From NCBI RefSeq assembly GCF_902833045.1, contig NZ_CADFDU010000006.1, forward strand, positions 413,051 to 477,050: a stretch of 64,000 bases of DNA, written 5' to 3'. Source of the stretch: Burkholderia sp. BCC0322. GTDB taxonomy: Bacteria; Pseudomonadota; Gammaproteobacteria; Burkholderiales; Burkholderiaceae. Made by a program: the position numbers and the translations under genes. The notes under the pieces were generated by a model. It ran no database searches. It worked only from the letters and a program-made list of their open reading frames with translations, and was not told the DNA's origin. Below, one piece after another: positions 26,908 to 36,531 of the stretch (position 1 is the first letter of the stretch; each line of letters begins with the position of its first letter).

Positions 26908-27996
26908 ATGCCGAAATCGAAGCGCCACGAGCCGCAAGCCGAGTCTGAGAAAATCAGTCGTGCCACGCAAGCATCGGTGGGGCGAGCTGGTGCTTCGACG
27001 GACGACGAAGACGATGTCGCGGACAACGAGCGTGACCTCGAGGCACGCGACTCTGACGCGGAAGGTGGCGACGACGAGCGCGAAGGCCGCGCCGAGGGGT
27101 CGCCCGACGTCGACGATTTCCGCACGCTGCTACAGGCCGAACTCACGGCCGACACGATTCAGCATTACCTGAACCGCATCAGCGTAAAGCCGCTGCTCAC
27201 CGTCGAGGAGGAGCAGCGCTATTCGCGTCTGGCCAAGGCCGGCGAATTCGAGGCGCGGCAGGTGATGATCGAGCGCAACCTGCGCCTCGTCGTCAGCATC
27301 GCGAAGGGCTATCTGAACCGTGGCGTGCCGCTGCTCGACCTGATCGAGGAAGGCAACCTCGGCCTGATGCATGCAATCGAAAAATTCGACCCGACGCGCG
27401 GCTTTCGTTTTTCCACGTATGCGACGTGGTGGATCCGGCAGAGCATCGAGCGCGCGATCATGAACCAGGCCCGCACGGTGCGCCTGCCCGTGCACGTGAT
27501 CCGTGAACTGAACCAGGTGCTGCGCGCGAAGCGCCACCTCGAAAAGAACTCGATGTCGACGGGCGAAGCGGCCGAGCGCCGCGAAGCCAGCATCGACGAC
27601 ATCGCCTATCTCACCGGCAAGACCGCCGAGGAAGTTACCGACATCCTCGCGCTCAACGAGCACACGGCGTCGCTCGACGCGCCGCTCGACCTCGATCCCG
27701 CGAGCAGCCTGCTCGACCTGCTGCCCGACGACCAGAGCCAGTCGCCCGATGCCGAGGTGCAGCACCGCGAGCTCGAGACGCTGACGCGCGCGTGGCTGTC
27801 GCGGCTGTCCGACAAGCATCGGCACGTGATCGAGCGCCGCTTCGGCCTGAACCACATCGAACCGGCGACGCTCGAGGAGCTGGCCGACGAGATGGGGCTC
27901 ACGCGCGAGCGCGTGCGTCAGATCCAGCAGGAAGCGCTGGTGCGCCTCAAGCGGTTTTTCGCCTCCAACGGTGTGCGTAAGGACGCCGTTCTGTAA
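26908..27996 (+). CDS. rpoS: RNA polymerase sigma factor RpoS
   Basis: A 362-residue sigma-70 family protein. Region 1.2 begins DTIQHYLNRI. Region 2 has RNLRLVVSIAKGYLNRG, LLDLIEEGNLGLMHAIEKFD and YATWWIRQSIERAI. Region 4 has LEELADEMGLTRERVRQIQ. The first 70 residues are a highly acidic extension (DDEDDVADNERDLEARD) not found in Escherichia coli RpoS. It is the general stress and stationary-phase sigma factor. Gene order surE-pcm-nlpD-rpoS is conserved and separates it from RpoD or RpoH. Confidence 0.96.
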   Translation: MPKSKRHEPQAESEKISRATQASVGRAGASTDDEDDVADNERDLEARDSDAEGGDDEREGRAEGSPDVDDFRTLLQAELTADTIQHYLNRISVKPLLTVEEEQRYSRLAKAGEFEARQVMIERNLRLVVSIAKGYLNRGVPLLDLIEEGNLGLMHAIEKFDPTRGFRFSTYATWWIRQSIERAIMNQARTVRLPVHVIRELNQVLRAKRHLEKNSMSTGEAAERREASIDDIAYLTGKTAEEVTDILALNEHTASLDAPLDLDPASSLLDLLPDDQSQSPDAEVQHRELETLTRAWLSRLSDKHRHVIERRFGLNHIEPATLEELADEMGLTRERVRQIQQEALVRLKRFFASNGVRKDAVL

Positions 27997-27999
27997 CCG

Positions 28000-28776
28000 A
28001 TGACTCCGATTCTTGTTTTTGACATCGAGACAATTCCCGATGTCGACGGCATTCGCCGTCTGGAAGACCTGCCCGCGACGCTCGACGATGCCGCGGTGGC
28101 CGAACATGCGTTCGCCGCGCGCCGCGAGAAGACCGGCAGCGATTTCCTGCCGCATCACCTGCAGCGCATCGCGGCGATTTCTTGCGTGTTCCGCGACAAC
28201 AACGGTTTTCGCGTGCGCTCGCTCGGCACGCCGCAGGACAACGAGGCGACGCTGATTCAGTCGTTCTATCGCGTGATCGAGAAATACACGCCGCAGCTCG
28301 TGTCGTGGAACGGCGGCGGCTTCGATTTGCCGGTGCTCCATTACCGCGCGCTCGTGCACGGCATCCCCGCGTCGCGCTACTGGGATCTCGGCGAGGACGA
28401 TCGCGATTTCAAGTGGAACAACTACATCTCGCGCTACCACTCGCGGCATACCGACCTGATGGATGTGCTCGCGATGTATCAGGCGCGCGCGAACGCGCCG
28501 CTCGACGCGCTCGCGAAGATGTGCGGATTTCCGGGCAAGCTCGGAATGGACGGCAGCCAGGTGTGGCCGGCGTTCCAGGCAGGGCGGATCGAGGAAATCC
28601 GCAACTATTGCGAAACCGACGTCGTCAATACCTACCTGCTGTATTGCCGGTTCCAGTTGATGCGCGGTGGCCTGACGCCGAGCGAGTATGCAGACGAGAT
28701 CCTGCTCGTGAGGAACTCGCTTGCGCAGGAACCTGCGTCGCACTGGACCGAATACCTGGCCGGCTTCGACGCGTAA
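28000..28776 (+). CDS. PolB-like 3'-5' exonuclease
   Basis: A 258-residue RNase H-fold nuclease of the DEDD type. The first motif is VFDIETIPD (Asp8, Glu10). The second, SWNGGGFDLPVLHYRA, supplies the next Asp. The third, YCETDVVNTYLLY, the last Asp. The family is annotated as predicted 3'-5' exonuclease related to the proofreading domain of PolB. It starts 3 bp after the rpoS stop and is probably cotranscribed from readthrough. Biological role is unknown; DNA repair is a guess. Confidence 0.88.
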   Translation: MTPILVFDIETIPDVDGIRRLEDLPATLDDAAVAEHAFAARREKTGSDFLPHHLQRIAAISCVFRDNNGFRVRSLGTPQDNEATLIQSFYRVIEKYTPQLVSWNGGGFDLPVLHYRALVHGIPASRYWDLGEDDRDFKWNNYISRYHSRHTDLMDVLAMYQARANAPLDALAKMCGFPGKLGMDGSQVWPAFQAGRIEEIRNYCETDVVNTYLLYCRFQLMRGGLTPSEYADEILLVRNSLAQEPASHWTEYLAGFDA

Positions 28777-28806
28777 CGCGGGTGGGGTGCTCAGCAGCCG
28801 GTGCGA

Positions 28807-29661
28807 TCACGAGAGTTCGAGCAGCACCGGCTGGTGATCCGACGCGCGCACATCGCCGTCGATCTCGCAGCGCGTGACGCGCGGCAGCAACGTATCGGTC
28901 ACGAACACGAAGTCGCACGCGAGCGGCCCCTCCGACCATTGCACCGTATCGTAGACCCCGGCCGTCGGCGGTGGCGTGCGGCCAGGGTGCCGTGCGACCC
29001 ATGCGTCGATGAAGCGCGGCGCGTCTGGGATCGGCTCCAGGAATCGGCGATAGGCATCGCTGCCGAACGCGCTGTTGAAATCGCCGCACACGATTGCATC
29101 GCACGGCTGGCAGGTTGCGCTGAATGGCCCCTCGGCGGTTTCGGCAGGCGCCGGTTGTGCCGCGTGTGCGCAGGCCTCGCGGTGCCGGCCACGCAGCGCG
29201 TCGACCTGAGCGAGCCGCTGGCGCGCCGAATAGTATTCCAGATGCGTGGTGACCACCCGCAGTGGCCCGAAGGGCGCCTGCAACTCGACATCGAGCGCAA
29301 CGCGCGGCATCGACGGCGCACCGGCGTCGGCTGGCCAAGGCAGCAACTGGCGGAGCACGCGCCCGACCGGCAGCCGGGTCGCGATCGCGTGGCCGAACTG
29401 GCGGCGCGGCGCGCCGGCTTCGATGGCTGGCAGGTCGGCGCCGATCGCCTCGATGATCGTATGGCCGGGCAGCAGCGCCGCGAGTTCGGCGAACTGGTCG
29501 GCGCCGGGCCGGCCGGGCAGTGCGCCGAAGCCGCGCGTAACCTCCTGAAGGCACAGCACGTCGAAGTCGCCGAGTTCGCGGATCGCCGCGACGGTGCGCG
29601 AAAGATCGACGCTGCCGTCTGCGTCCCGACCCCATTGGATGTTCCAGTCGATCAGTCGCAT
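28807..29661 (-). CDS. Endonuclease/exonuclease/phosphatase family protein
   Basis: A 284-residue protein beginning [20 protein letters not shown] provides the catalytic Glu, [10 protein letters not shown] the His, CGDFNSAF the Asp/Asn and [10 protein letters not shown] the terminal Asp-His. These are the EEP (DNase I-like) motifs of exonuclease III, phosphodiesterases and phosphatases. AGGAG fixes the ATG at 29661; a longer frame to 29727 lacks a site. It is convergent with the exonuclease gene ending at 28776. Substrate could be DNA or a phosphodiester metabolite. Confidence 0.9.
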   Translation of the reverse strand: MRLIDWNIQWGRDADGSVDLSRTVAAIRELGDFDVLCLQEVTRGFGALPGRPGADQFAELAALLPGHTIIEAIGADLPAIEAGAPRRQFGHAIATRLPVGRVLRQLLPWPADAGAPSMPRVALDVELQAPFGPLRVVTTHLEYYSARQRLAQVDALRGRHREACAHAAQPAPAETAEGPFSATCQPCDAIVCGDFNSAFGSDAYRRFLEPIPDAPRFIDAWVARHPGRTPPPTAGVYDTVQWSEGPLACDFVFVTDTLLPRVTRCEIDGDVRASDHQPVLLELS

Positions 29662-29882
29662 GGTCGAATCTCCTGTCGGGCGAATTTCGGGCCGAGGGCC
29701 GCGTCCGATCGGCCTGTCGATCGGCACCCGGCCGTGGTGCTTCCGGGCCGCCTGCCTCGCGGCTCCGGCGCGATGCCGGACCGTCTATGCTCAAGTATCG
29801 ACGCTTGCGTCATGCAAAGCGGGCGATCCGGGCCTTCGTCGTCTACAATCTCGCCTTCTTCAACGTTTGTCAGGAAAAGCTG

Positions 29883-31280
29883 GTGTCCGAAGCCGTCCCC
29901 ACTTCTGCGCGCAAATCTAGAAATGCGCCCGTCGCGCCCGGAATTGCCCCGGTTCTCGAGATCGAATCGCTCGACATGGAAGCGCGCGGTGTTGGCCGCA
30001 CGATGACCGAGGACGGCGAGCCGGGCAAGGTCATCTTCGTCGAGGGTGCGTTGCCAGGCGAGCGCGTGACCTATTCGAGCTTCCGTCGCAAGCCGAGCTA
30101 CGAGCAGGCGACGGTTGTCGACATTCTGCGCCCGAGCGTGATGCGCACGAAGCCGAAATGCGCGTTCTTCGGCACCTGCGGCGGCTGTTCGATGCAGCAT
30201 CTCGACATGCGTGCGCAGGTGGCGGTCAAGCAGCGCGTGCTCGAAGACAACCTGTGGCACCTGGCGAAGCTGCGCGCGGAAACGATGTTCGCGCCTATCC
30301 ACGGCCCGTCCTGGGGCTATCGCTACCGCGCACGCCTGACCGTGCGCAACGTCGCGAAGAAGGGCGGCGTGCTGGTCGGCTTCCATGAGAAGAAGAGCAG
30401 CTACGTCGCCGACATGACGAGCTGCGAAGTGCTGCCGCCGCACGTGTCCGCAATGCTCGTGCCGCTGCGCCGGCTGGTCGAGGGGCTGTCGATCCGCGAT
30501 CGGATGCCGCAGATCGAGCTTGCGGTCGGCTCGGAAGTCACGGCGCTCGTGCTTCGGGTCCTGGAGCCGATCAACGCGGACGACGAAGCGCTGTTGCGCG
30601 CGTTCGCGGACGAGCACAAGGTGCAGTTCTGGCTGCAGCCGAAAGGCCCGGACACGGTAACGCCGTTCTATCCGCTCGACGTATCGCTCGACTACACGTT
30701 GCCGGAATTCGGCATCCGCATGCCGTTCAAGCCGACCGACTTCACGCAGGTCAACCATCAGATCAACCGTGTGCTGGTGGGCCGCGCGCTGCGTCTGCTC
30801 GCGCCGTCGCGCGACGACCGCGTGCTCGACCTGTTCTGCGGGATCGGCAACTTCACGCTGCCGCTCGCGCGGCTGTCGCGCGAGGTGATGGGCATCGAAG
30901 GCAGCGACACGCTGACGACACGCGCGCTGGCGAACGCGCGCGAGAACGGTGTCGACGGCCATACGACGTTCGCGTGCCGTAACCTGTTCGAAGTGACGGG
31001 CGATGACATCCGCGCGCTCGGCGCATTCGACAAGTTCCTGATCGACCCGCCGCGCGAAGGCGCGCTCGCAGTGTCGAAGGCGCTGGCCGAGATTGCGCAG
31101 AGCGGTGAAGGCCCGCTGCCGAAGCGCATCGTCTACGTGTCGTGCAACCCGTCGACGCTGGCGCGCGACGCGGGTCTGCTCGTGCACGAGGCCGGCTATC
31201 GCCTGAAGGGCGCCGGTGTCGTGAACATGTTCCCGAATACGTCGCACGTCGAATCGATCGCGCTGTTCGAGCGCGACTGA
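29883..31280 (+). CDS. rlmD: 23S rRNA (uracil-1939-C5)-methyltransferase RlmD
   Basis: A 465-residue protein read from GTG 29883, with AGGAAA 8 bases upstream. The longer frame to 29787 overlaps the promoter (TACAAT near 29843). An N-terminal TRAM domain covers about residues 15-75. A 4Fe-4S site ([16 protein letters not shown]) follows. The SAM domain has [14 protein letters not shown] and the catalytic Cys lies in [12 protein letters not shown]. It methylates U1939 of 23S rRNA. Length fits RlmD (RumA) better than RlmC or TrmA. Confidence 0.95.
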   Translation: MSEAVPTSARKSRNAPVAPGIAPVLEIESLDMEARGVGRTMTEDGEPGKVIFVEGALPGERVTYSSFRRKPSYEQATVVDILRPSVMRTKPKCAFFGTCGGCSMQHLDMRAQVAVKQRVLEDNLWHLAKLRAETMFAPIHGPSWGYRYRARLTVRNVAKKGGVLVGFHEKKSSYVADMTSCEVLPPHVSAMLVPLRRLVEGLSIRDRMPQIELAVGSEVTALVLRVLEPINADDEALLRAFADEHKVQFWLQPKGPDTVTPFYPLDVSLDYTLPEFGIRMPFKPTDFTQVNHQINRVLVGRALRLLAPSRDDRVLDLFCGIGNFTLPLARLSREVMGIEGSDTLTTRALANARENGVDGHTTFACRNLFEVTGDDIRALGAFDKFLIDPPREGALAVSKALAEIAQSGEGPLPKRIVYVSCNPSTLARDAGLLVHEAGYRLKGAGVVNMFPNTSHVESIALFERD

Positions 31281-31298
31281 GCCCACGCGGCGGACGTA

Positions 31299-31326
31299 AA
31301 AAAACCGGCCCGCGGGCCGGTTTTTT
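31299..31326. terminator. Bidirectional terminator between rlmD and the Bax-inhibitor gene
   Basis: A perfect 28-bp palindrome: six A, a 16-bp GC-rich core (CCGGCCCG / CGGGCCGG), six T. It works on both strands and lies between two convergent stops at 31280 and 31345. Confidence 0.92.
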
Positions 31327-31344
31327 CAGGGTGTGCAGCAAACG

Positions 31345-32043
31345 TCAGTTGCGGTTGCCGCCGAAGATGCCGAGCAGCGCGAGCAGGTTCGTGAACACGT
31401 TGTACAGGTCGAGGTAGATCGCGAGCGTTGCCGAGATGTAGTTCGTCTCGCCGCCGTTCACGACGCGCTGGACGTCGAACAGCATGTATGCGGAGAAGAT
31501 CGCGATCGCGAGTACCGACACGGTGAGCATCAGGGCCGGGAGTTGCAGGAAGATGTTCGCGACCGAGGCGAGCAGGATCACGATCACGCCCATGAACAGC
31601 CACTTGCCGAGCCCCGAGAAGTCGCGCTTGCTGACGGTGGCGATCGTCGCCATCGCGGCGAAGATGATGCCGGTGCCGCCGAACGCAAGCATGATCAGCG
31701 ACGGGCCGTTCGAAAAGCCGAGGATGAAGCTCAGCAGCCGCGACAGCATCAGGCCCATGAAGAACGTGAAGCCGAGCAGCACGAACACGCCGGCCGCGCT
31801 GTTCTTCGTCCGCTCGATCGCGAACATGAAGCCGAACGCGATCGCGAAGAACGCGAGCAGGCTCATCATCGGGCTCGTGGCTGCGAACAGCGAGAAGCCC
31901 GTCGCGACGCCGACCCAGGCGCCCAACACGGTCGGCACCATCGACAGCGCGAGCAGCCAGTACGTGTTTCGCAGCACGCGGTTGCGAACTTCGGCGGTGC
32001 TGACGGAACCGCCGCGGCCGAAATTGTACGGATAGTCGTTCAT
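31345..32043 (-). CDS. Bax inhibitor-1/YccA family membrane protein
   Basis: A 232-residue protein with seven hydrophobic segments, starting MNDYPYNFGRGGSVSTAEVRNRVLRNTYWLLALSM. This N-terminus is typical of the YccA/YbhL subgroup (BI-1 or UPF0005). AGGAGA precedes the ATG at 32043. In Escherichia coli YccA is a substrate and modulator of FtsH, and YbhL is related. Other BI-1 proteins are pH-gated calcium leak channels. Since the FtsH modulators hflK and hflC are also in this window, an FtsH link is an attractive but unproven idea. Confidence 0.9.
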   Translation of the reverse strand: MNDYPYNFGRGGSVSTAEVRNRVLRNTYWLLALSMVPTVLGAWVGVATGFSLFAATSPMMSLLAFFAIAFGFMFAIERTKNSAAGVFVLLGFTFFMGLMLSRLLSFILGFSNGPSLIMLAFGGTGIIFAAMATIATVSKRDFSGLGKWLFMGVIVILLASVANIFLQLPALMLTVSVLAIAIFSAYMLFDVQRVVNGGETNYISATLAIYLDLYNVFTNLLALLGIFGGNRN

Positions 32044-32241
32044 GGTTTCTCCTAACATTGAACGCATGGGCGTCCAGGGCCGGTTCGGCGCGCGCGATGT
32101 GCGGCGCAGCAAACCGGGGCAGCTATGGCTAAGATACGTTCCGTGCCGAGAGGTTTCAATGGCCGGGCGGCACTAAAACATATGGATTCTGAACCTTTCA
32201 TGTATGTAAGGGTTCAATCGCAATGATACACGGGATCGTGC

Positions 32242-32247
32242 TACAAT
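32242..32247 (+). promoter_or_regulatory. Candidate -10 of the ndk promoter
   Basis: TACAAT in an AT-rich stretch, with predicted +1 near 32254 and a 40-base leader. TGAACC repeats flank it at 32190, 32211 (inverted) and 32260. Confidence 0.5.
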
Positions 32248-32293
32248 AGCGGATTCATTTGAACCTGTAACTTCTTAATTTTTTGGAGTTTTT

Positions 32294-32719
32294 ATGGCAA
32301 TCGAGCGCACCCTGTCGATCATCAAGCCGGATGCGGTGGCAAAGAACGTGATCGGCCAGATCTACAGCCGTTTCGAAGGCGCCGGCCTGAAGATCGTCGC
32401 ATCGCGCATGGCTCACCTGTCGCGTGCTGACGCAGAGAAGTTCTATGCGGTTCACGCAGCACGTCCGTTCTTCAAGGACCTCGTCGATTTCATGATCTCG
32501 GGCCCGGTGATGATCCAGGTTCTGGAAGGTGAAGGCGCGATCCTGAAGAACCGCGACCTGATGGGCGCAACGGATCCGAAGAAGGCAGAAAAGGGCACGA
32601 TCCGCGCCGATTTCGCCGACAGCATCGACGCGAACGCCGTTCACGGCTCGGACGCTGCAGAAACGGCAGCGGTCGAAATCGCGTTCTTCTTCCCGGAAAT
32701 GAACGTTTACTCGCGCTAA
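32294..32719 (+). CDS. ndk: Nucleoside diphosphate kinase
   Basis: A 141-residue kinase. The phosphorylated histidine is His117 in NAVHGSD. The N-terminus [12 protein letters not shown] is invariant in the family. It exchanges the gamma phosphate between nucleoside triphosphates and diphosphates. GGAG 5 bases upstream fixes the start. Codon use is strongly biased, as expected for a highly expressed gene. It leads the ndk-rlmN-rodZ-ispG-hisS cluster. Confidence 0.98.
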
Positions 32720-32774
32720 GCCCCGGCTGGCAGCAAGTAGGCAGGATTCAGCGCACGCGGCAAGGCAGCACATC

Positions 32775-33914
32775 ATGACGAGCGAAACTTCCGTCAATCT
32801 TCTCGACTTCGACGCCGAGGGTCTGGTCGCGTACTGCGGCAGCCTCGGCGAGAAGCCGTTCCGCGCCAAGCAGTTGCAGCGCTGGATTCACCAGTACAAC
32901 GCTGGCGACTTCGACGGCATGACCGATCTCGCGAAGTCCTTGAGAGAGAAACTCAAGGGCCGCGCGTCGATCGGCATGCCCGAGATTGCCAGCGATCACG
33001 TTTCCGCCGACGGCACGCGCAAGTGGCTGATCGACGTCGGAAACGGCAATGCGGTCGAAACCGTGTTCATCCCGGAAGAGACGCGCGGCACGCTGTGCGT
33101 GTCGTCGCAGGCCGGGTGTGCGGTCAACTGCCGCTTCTGTTCGACGGGCAAGCAGGGCTTTTCCCGCAACCTGTCGACAGCCGAAATCATCGGCCAGCTA
33201 CGGATGGCCGAATTTGCATTGCGAGCGTCGCTGGGCCGCGCGCCCGGCCCGAACGGTAAGGCAGAGCGGGTCGTCACCAACGTGGTGATGATGGGCATGG
33301 GCGAGCCGCTGCTGAATTACAGCGCGGTCGTGCCGGCGATGCGGCTGATGCTCGACGACAACGCGTACGGCCTGTCGCGCCGCCGCGTCACGCTGTCGAC
33401 GTCCGGCGTGGTGCCGATGATGGACCGCCTCGGCGCCGAACTGCCGGTTGCGCTGGCCGTTTCGCTGCACGCGCCGAACGATCCGCTGCGCGACGAGCTG
33501 GTGCCGCTCAACAAGAAGTATCCGCTGCGCGAGCTGATGGCGGCTTGCCAGCGTTATCTGAAAGTCGCACCGCGCGACTTCATCACTTTCGAATACTGCA
33601 TGCTGGACGGCGTCAACGACACCGAAGCGCATGCGCGCGAACTGCTGGCCGTCACGCGCGACGTGCCGTGCAAGTTCAATCTGATCCCGTTCAATCCGTT
33701 TCCGGAATCGGGCCTCATCCGCTCGAAGCCGGAGCAGATCAAGCGCTTTGCGCAGATTCTCATCGACGCGGGAGTCGTCACGACCGTGCGCAAGACGCGC
33801 GGCGACGATATCGATGCCGCGTGCGGCCAGCTGGCCGGCGCAGTGAAGGATCGCACGCGCCTCGCGGAACGTACGGGCGCAGCAGGAAAAATCATCGAAG
33901 TTAGGGCGATTTGA
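32775..33914 (+). CDS. rlmN: Dual-specificity 23S rRNA/tRNA (adenine-C2)-methyltransferase RlmN
   Basis: A 379-residue radical-SAM enzyme. [19 protein letters not shown] holds the CxxxCxxC cluster. The other two catalytic cysteines lie in [10 protein letters not shown] and the late DIDAACGQL. It methylates A2503 of 23S rRNA and A37 of several tRNAs using a transient methyl-cysteine. It lies 55 bp after ndk. Length and motif order are normal. Confidence 0.97.
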   Translation: MTSETSVNLLDFDAEGLVAYCGSLGEKPFRAKQLQRWIHQYNAGDFDGMTDLAKSLREKLKGRASIGMPEIASDHVSADGTRKWLIDVGNGNAVETVFIPEETRGTLCVSSQAGCAVNCRFCSTGKQGFSRNLSTAEIIGQLRMAEFALRASLGRAPGPNGKAERVVTNVVMMGMGEPLLNYSAVVPAMRLMLDDNAYGLSRRRVTLSTSGVVPMMDRLGAELPVALAVSLHAPNDPLRDELVPLNKKYPLRELMAACQRYLKVAPRDFITFEYCMLDGVNDTEAHARELLAVTRDVPCKFNLIPFNPFPESGLIRSKPEQIKRFAQILIDAGVVTTVRKTRGDDIDAACGQLAGAVKDRTRLAERTGAAGKIIEVRAI

Positions 33915-34078
33915 CAGGGGCGCCCGGCCGGGGATGCCAGGGCCTTTGAGCGGTACAACACGCGAACAGCGATCGGTCGCGGCGCCTCGGCGTCGCGCAT
34001 GGTATGGACAGTTGCGGGTGCCGGCCGGCGGGAACCGGCGGCGGCCGCCAGTGAAGAAGAATCGACGCGAGGACAAGG

Positions 34079-35098
34079 ATGAGTGAGCCGCAGCCGTCTA
34101 ACGGCGCAGAGACGAATGGCGCGAAGCCGGCACCGGCAGGGTTGGAATCGCTTGCGGCAGTCGGCAGCCGACTGGCGCAGCTTCGGGAAACGAGAGGTTG
34201 GACCGTCGACGACGTGTCGGCGCGACTCAAGGTCGCACCGCAGAAGCTTCGGGCGCTCGAGGCCGGCGACATCAGCCATTTGCCCGGCGTGACGTTCGCG
34301 CTTGGTGTCGTGCGCAGCTACGCGAAGATGCTCGGCGTCGATCCGGAACCGTTCGCGCAGGCGTTGCGCCGTGAGCGCGGGGTGCAGGAAGTCGACCTGT
34401 CGATGCCTGCGTCGTCGGGGACGGATCTGCCGCGCGGCCGCGTGTCGATTCCGCTGGGCGGATCGTCGCGCCATCACCCGTGGCTGTGGGGCACGGGGAT
34501 CGTCGTCGTCGCAGTGGTTGCAGTACTGATGTGGCACACTGGCGGCGATTCGTCGAGCCTGCTCGCGCGCTTCAAGAGCGGCGACGCGGAGCATGCGTCG
34601 GCCGCGAGCGTGCCGGTGGCGGCATCGCCGTCATCCGCCGAAGAGGCGGCCTCGGGTGGTGCCTCTGCTGGGGTCGCAAATGAGGTTCCGGCCTCGGCTG
34701 TTGCGTCGGCAGCTCCGGCGCCGGCCGTTGCGTCGGCTGTTCCGGCGCCTGCGCCCGTGGCGCCGGTCGTGACGGCAGCCGCTTCACAGCCCGTCGCGGC
34801 AACGACGGCCGCAAGCGCCGCCGCGCCGGCGAGCGTCGTGGTCGCGGCCGGCCAGTCGATGGTGGAGCTGAAGGTGAAGCAGGACAGCTGGTTCAGCGTG
34901 CGCGACAAGAGCGGCAAGGAGCTGTTCTCCGGGCTGGTACACGGCGGCGAGGCGAAGCAGGTCGCCGGCGACGGCCCGTTCAAGGTCACGATCGGCAACA
35001 AGGCGGGCCTCGACGCAATCGCGTTCGACGGAAAACCTGTCGATCCGGCAAAATATTCGGCAGCGCGGGGTAATGTGGCGCGGTTCACGTTGCCCTGA
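34079..35098 (+). CDS. rodZ: RodZ-like helix-turn-helix membrane protein (DUF4115)
   Basis: A 339-residue protein. A HTH_25-type helix-turn-helix covers residues about 29-97 (GSRLAQLRETRGWTVDDVSARLKV). One membrane segment spans 134-153. A long Ala/Pro/Val linker precedes a periplasmic DUF4115 domain (MVELKVKQDSWFSVRDKSGKELFSGLVHGGEAK). This is the RodZ architecture; RodZ links MreB to the cell-wall elongation machinery. In many beta-proteobacteria a pilW/pilF gene lies between rlmN and rodZ. Here the 164-bp gap holds none. Confidence 0.9.
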   Translation: MSEPQPSNGAETNGAKPAPAGLESLAAVGSRLAQLRETRGWTVDDVSARLKVAPQKLRALEAGDISHLPGVTFALGVVRSYAKMLGVDPEPFAQALRRERGVQEVDLSMPASSGTDLPRGRVSIPLGGSSRHHPWLWGTGIVVVAVVAVLMWHTGGDSSSLLARFKSGDAEHASAASVPVAASPSSAEEAASGGASAGVANEVPASAVASAAPAPAVASAVPAPAPVAPVVTAAASQPVAATTAASAAAPASVVVAAGQSMVELKVKQDSWFSVRDKSGKELFSGLVHGGEAKQVAGDGPFKVTIGNKAGLDAIAFDGKPVDPAKYSAARGNVARFTLP

Positions 35099-35102
35099 CG
35101 TC

Positions 35103-35162
35103 AAGCGCCGTGGCGAAGGCCTGTCGTCGATATCGACAGGCCGCGAGGGCACGGCGCTTTTT
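35103..35162 (+). terminator. Two-tier hairpin with U-tract between rodZ and ispG
   Basis: An outer 10-bp stem (AAGCGCCGTG / CACGGCGCTT) encloses an inner 9-bp stem (GGCCTGTCG / CGACAGGCC) with a 7-base loop. A run of five T follows. The structure starts 5 bp after the rodZ stop and ends 37 bp before ispG. Confidence 0.82.
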
Positions 35163-35198
35163 CAATTCATGCGCCGCGTCGCGGCGCATTCCGCGTAA

Positions 35199-36515
35199 AT
35201 GGATCTATCGATGCAATCCGAAGCTCAATCCCCACGCAGCAGTCAGATTTGTTCAACCGAGCCGGTGTTCGGCGGGCATCAGCCGCGCCGTGTATCGCAT
35301 GCGGTGGATGTCCGCTGGGGCGGGCAGCTCGTGACGATCGGCGGCGACGCGCCGGTGCGCGTGCAGTCGATGACGAATACCGATACGGCTGACGCGATCG
35401 GCACGGCAATCCAGATCAAGGAACTCGCGAACGCGGGCTCCGAACTGGTGCGCATCACGGTCAACACGCCCGAGGCCGCGGCCGCCGTGCCGGCGATCCG
35501 CGAGCAGCTCGACCGCATGGGCGTGACCGTGCCGCTCGTCGGCGATTTCCACTACAACGGCCACCTGCTGCTGCGCGACTACCCGGGCTGCGCGGAGGCG
35601 CTGTCGAAGTACCGGATCAACCCGGGCAACGTCGGCCAGGGTGCGAAGCGCGATACGCAGTTCGCGCAGATGATCGAGGCTGCGGCCAAGTACGACAAGC
35701 CGGTGCGGATCGGCGTGAACTGGGGCAGTCTCGACCAGGATCTGCTTGCGCGCATGATGGACGAGAACGGTGCGCGTTCGCAGCCGTGGGATGCGCAGAG
35801 CGTGATGTACGAGGCGCTGATCCAGTCGGCGATCGGCTCGGCCGAGCGTGCGGTCGAGCTGGGCCTCGGCCGCGACCGCATCATTCTGTCGTGCAAGGTC
35901 AGCGGCGTGCAGGACCTGATCGCCGTGTACCGCGAACTCGGCCGCCGCTGCGGCTTCGCGCTGCACCTCGGGCTGACCGAGGCCGGCATGGGCTCGAAGG
36001 GCATCGTCGCGTCGACGGCTGCACTCGGCGTGCTGCTGCAGGAAGGGATCGGCGACACGATCCGCATTTCGCTGACGCCGGAACCGGGCGCGTCGCGCAC
36101 GGGCGAAGTGATCGTCGGCCAGGAAATCCTCCAGACAATGGGCCTGCGTTCGTTCGCACCGATGGTGATCGCGTGCCCGGGCTGCGGCCGCACGACGAGC
36201 ACGCTGTTCCAGGAACTCGCGATGCAGATCCAGACCTACCTCCGCGAACAGATGCCTGTCTGGCGCAAGGAGTATCCGGGCGTCGAGAAAATGAACGTCG
36301 CGGTGATGGGCTGCATCGTCAACGGCCCGGGCGAATCGAAGCACGCGAACATCGGCATCAGCCTGCCGGGCTCTGGCGAGAACCCGGCCGCGCCTGTCTT
36401 CATCGACGGCGAGAAGGTCAAGACGCTGCGCGGCGAGCGGATCGCCGAGGAATTCCAGCAGATCGTCAGCGACTACGTCGCACGCAATTACGGCCGCGCT
36501 GAGGCCACGAACTAA
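35199..36515 (+). CDS. ispG: 4-hydroxy-3-methylbut-2-enyl-diphosphate synthase (flavodoxin/ferredoxin)
   Basis: A 438-residue GcpE protein of the MEP isoprenoid pathway. It reduces methylerythritol cyclodiphosphate to HMBPP. The 4Fe-4S ligands lie in [10 protein letters not shown] and [10 protein letters not shown]. The N-terminal TIM barrel has [11 protein letters not shown]. Length is the longer gamma/beta-proteobacterial type with an insert. ATG 35211 is a possible alternative start. It supplies C5 units for all isoprenoids in the cell, including any product of the terpene synthase at 51 kb. Confidence 0.96.
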   Translation: MDLSMQSEAQSPRSSQICSTEPVFGGHQPRRVSHAVDVRWGGQLVTIGGDAPVRVQSMTNTDTADAIGTAIQIKELANAGSELVRITVNTPEAAAAVPAIREQLDRMGVTVPLVGDFHYNGHLLLRDYPGCAEALSKYRINPGNVGQGAKRDTQFAQMIEAAAKYDKPVRIGVNWGSLDQDLLARMMDENGARSQPWDAQSVMYEALIQSAIGSAERAVELGLGRDRIILSCKVSGVQDLIAVYRELGRRCGFALHLGLTEAGMGSKGIVASTAALGVLLQEGIGDTIRISLTPEPGASRTGEVIVGQEILQTMGLRSFAPMVIACPGCGRTTSTLFQELAMQIQTYLREQMPVWRKEYPGVEKMNVAVMGCIVNGPGESKHANIGISLPGSGENPAAPVFIDGEKVKTLRGERIAEEFQQIVSDYVARNYGRAEATN

Positions 36516-36531
36516 TTCGTCCACACACACG

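Noticed and set aside
33915-34078. Missing pilW/pilF gene between rlmN and rodZ
   Set aside because: The gap is only 164 bp and contains no coding pattern. Its absence is probably a lineage feature, not a decayed gene.
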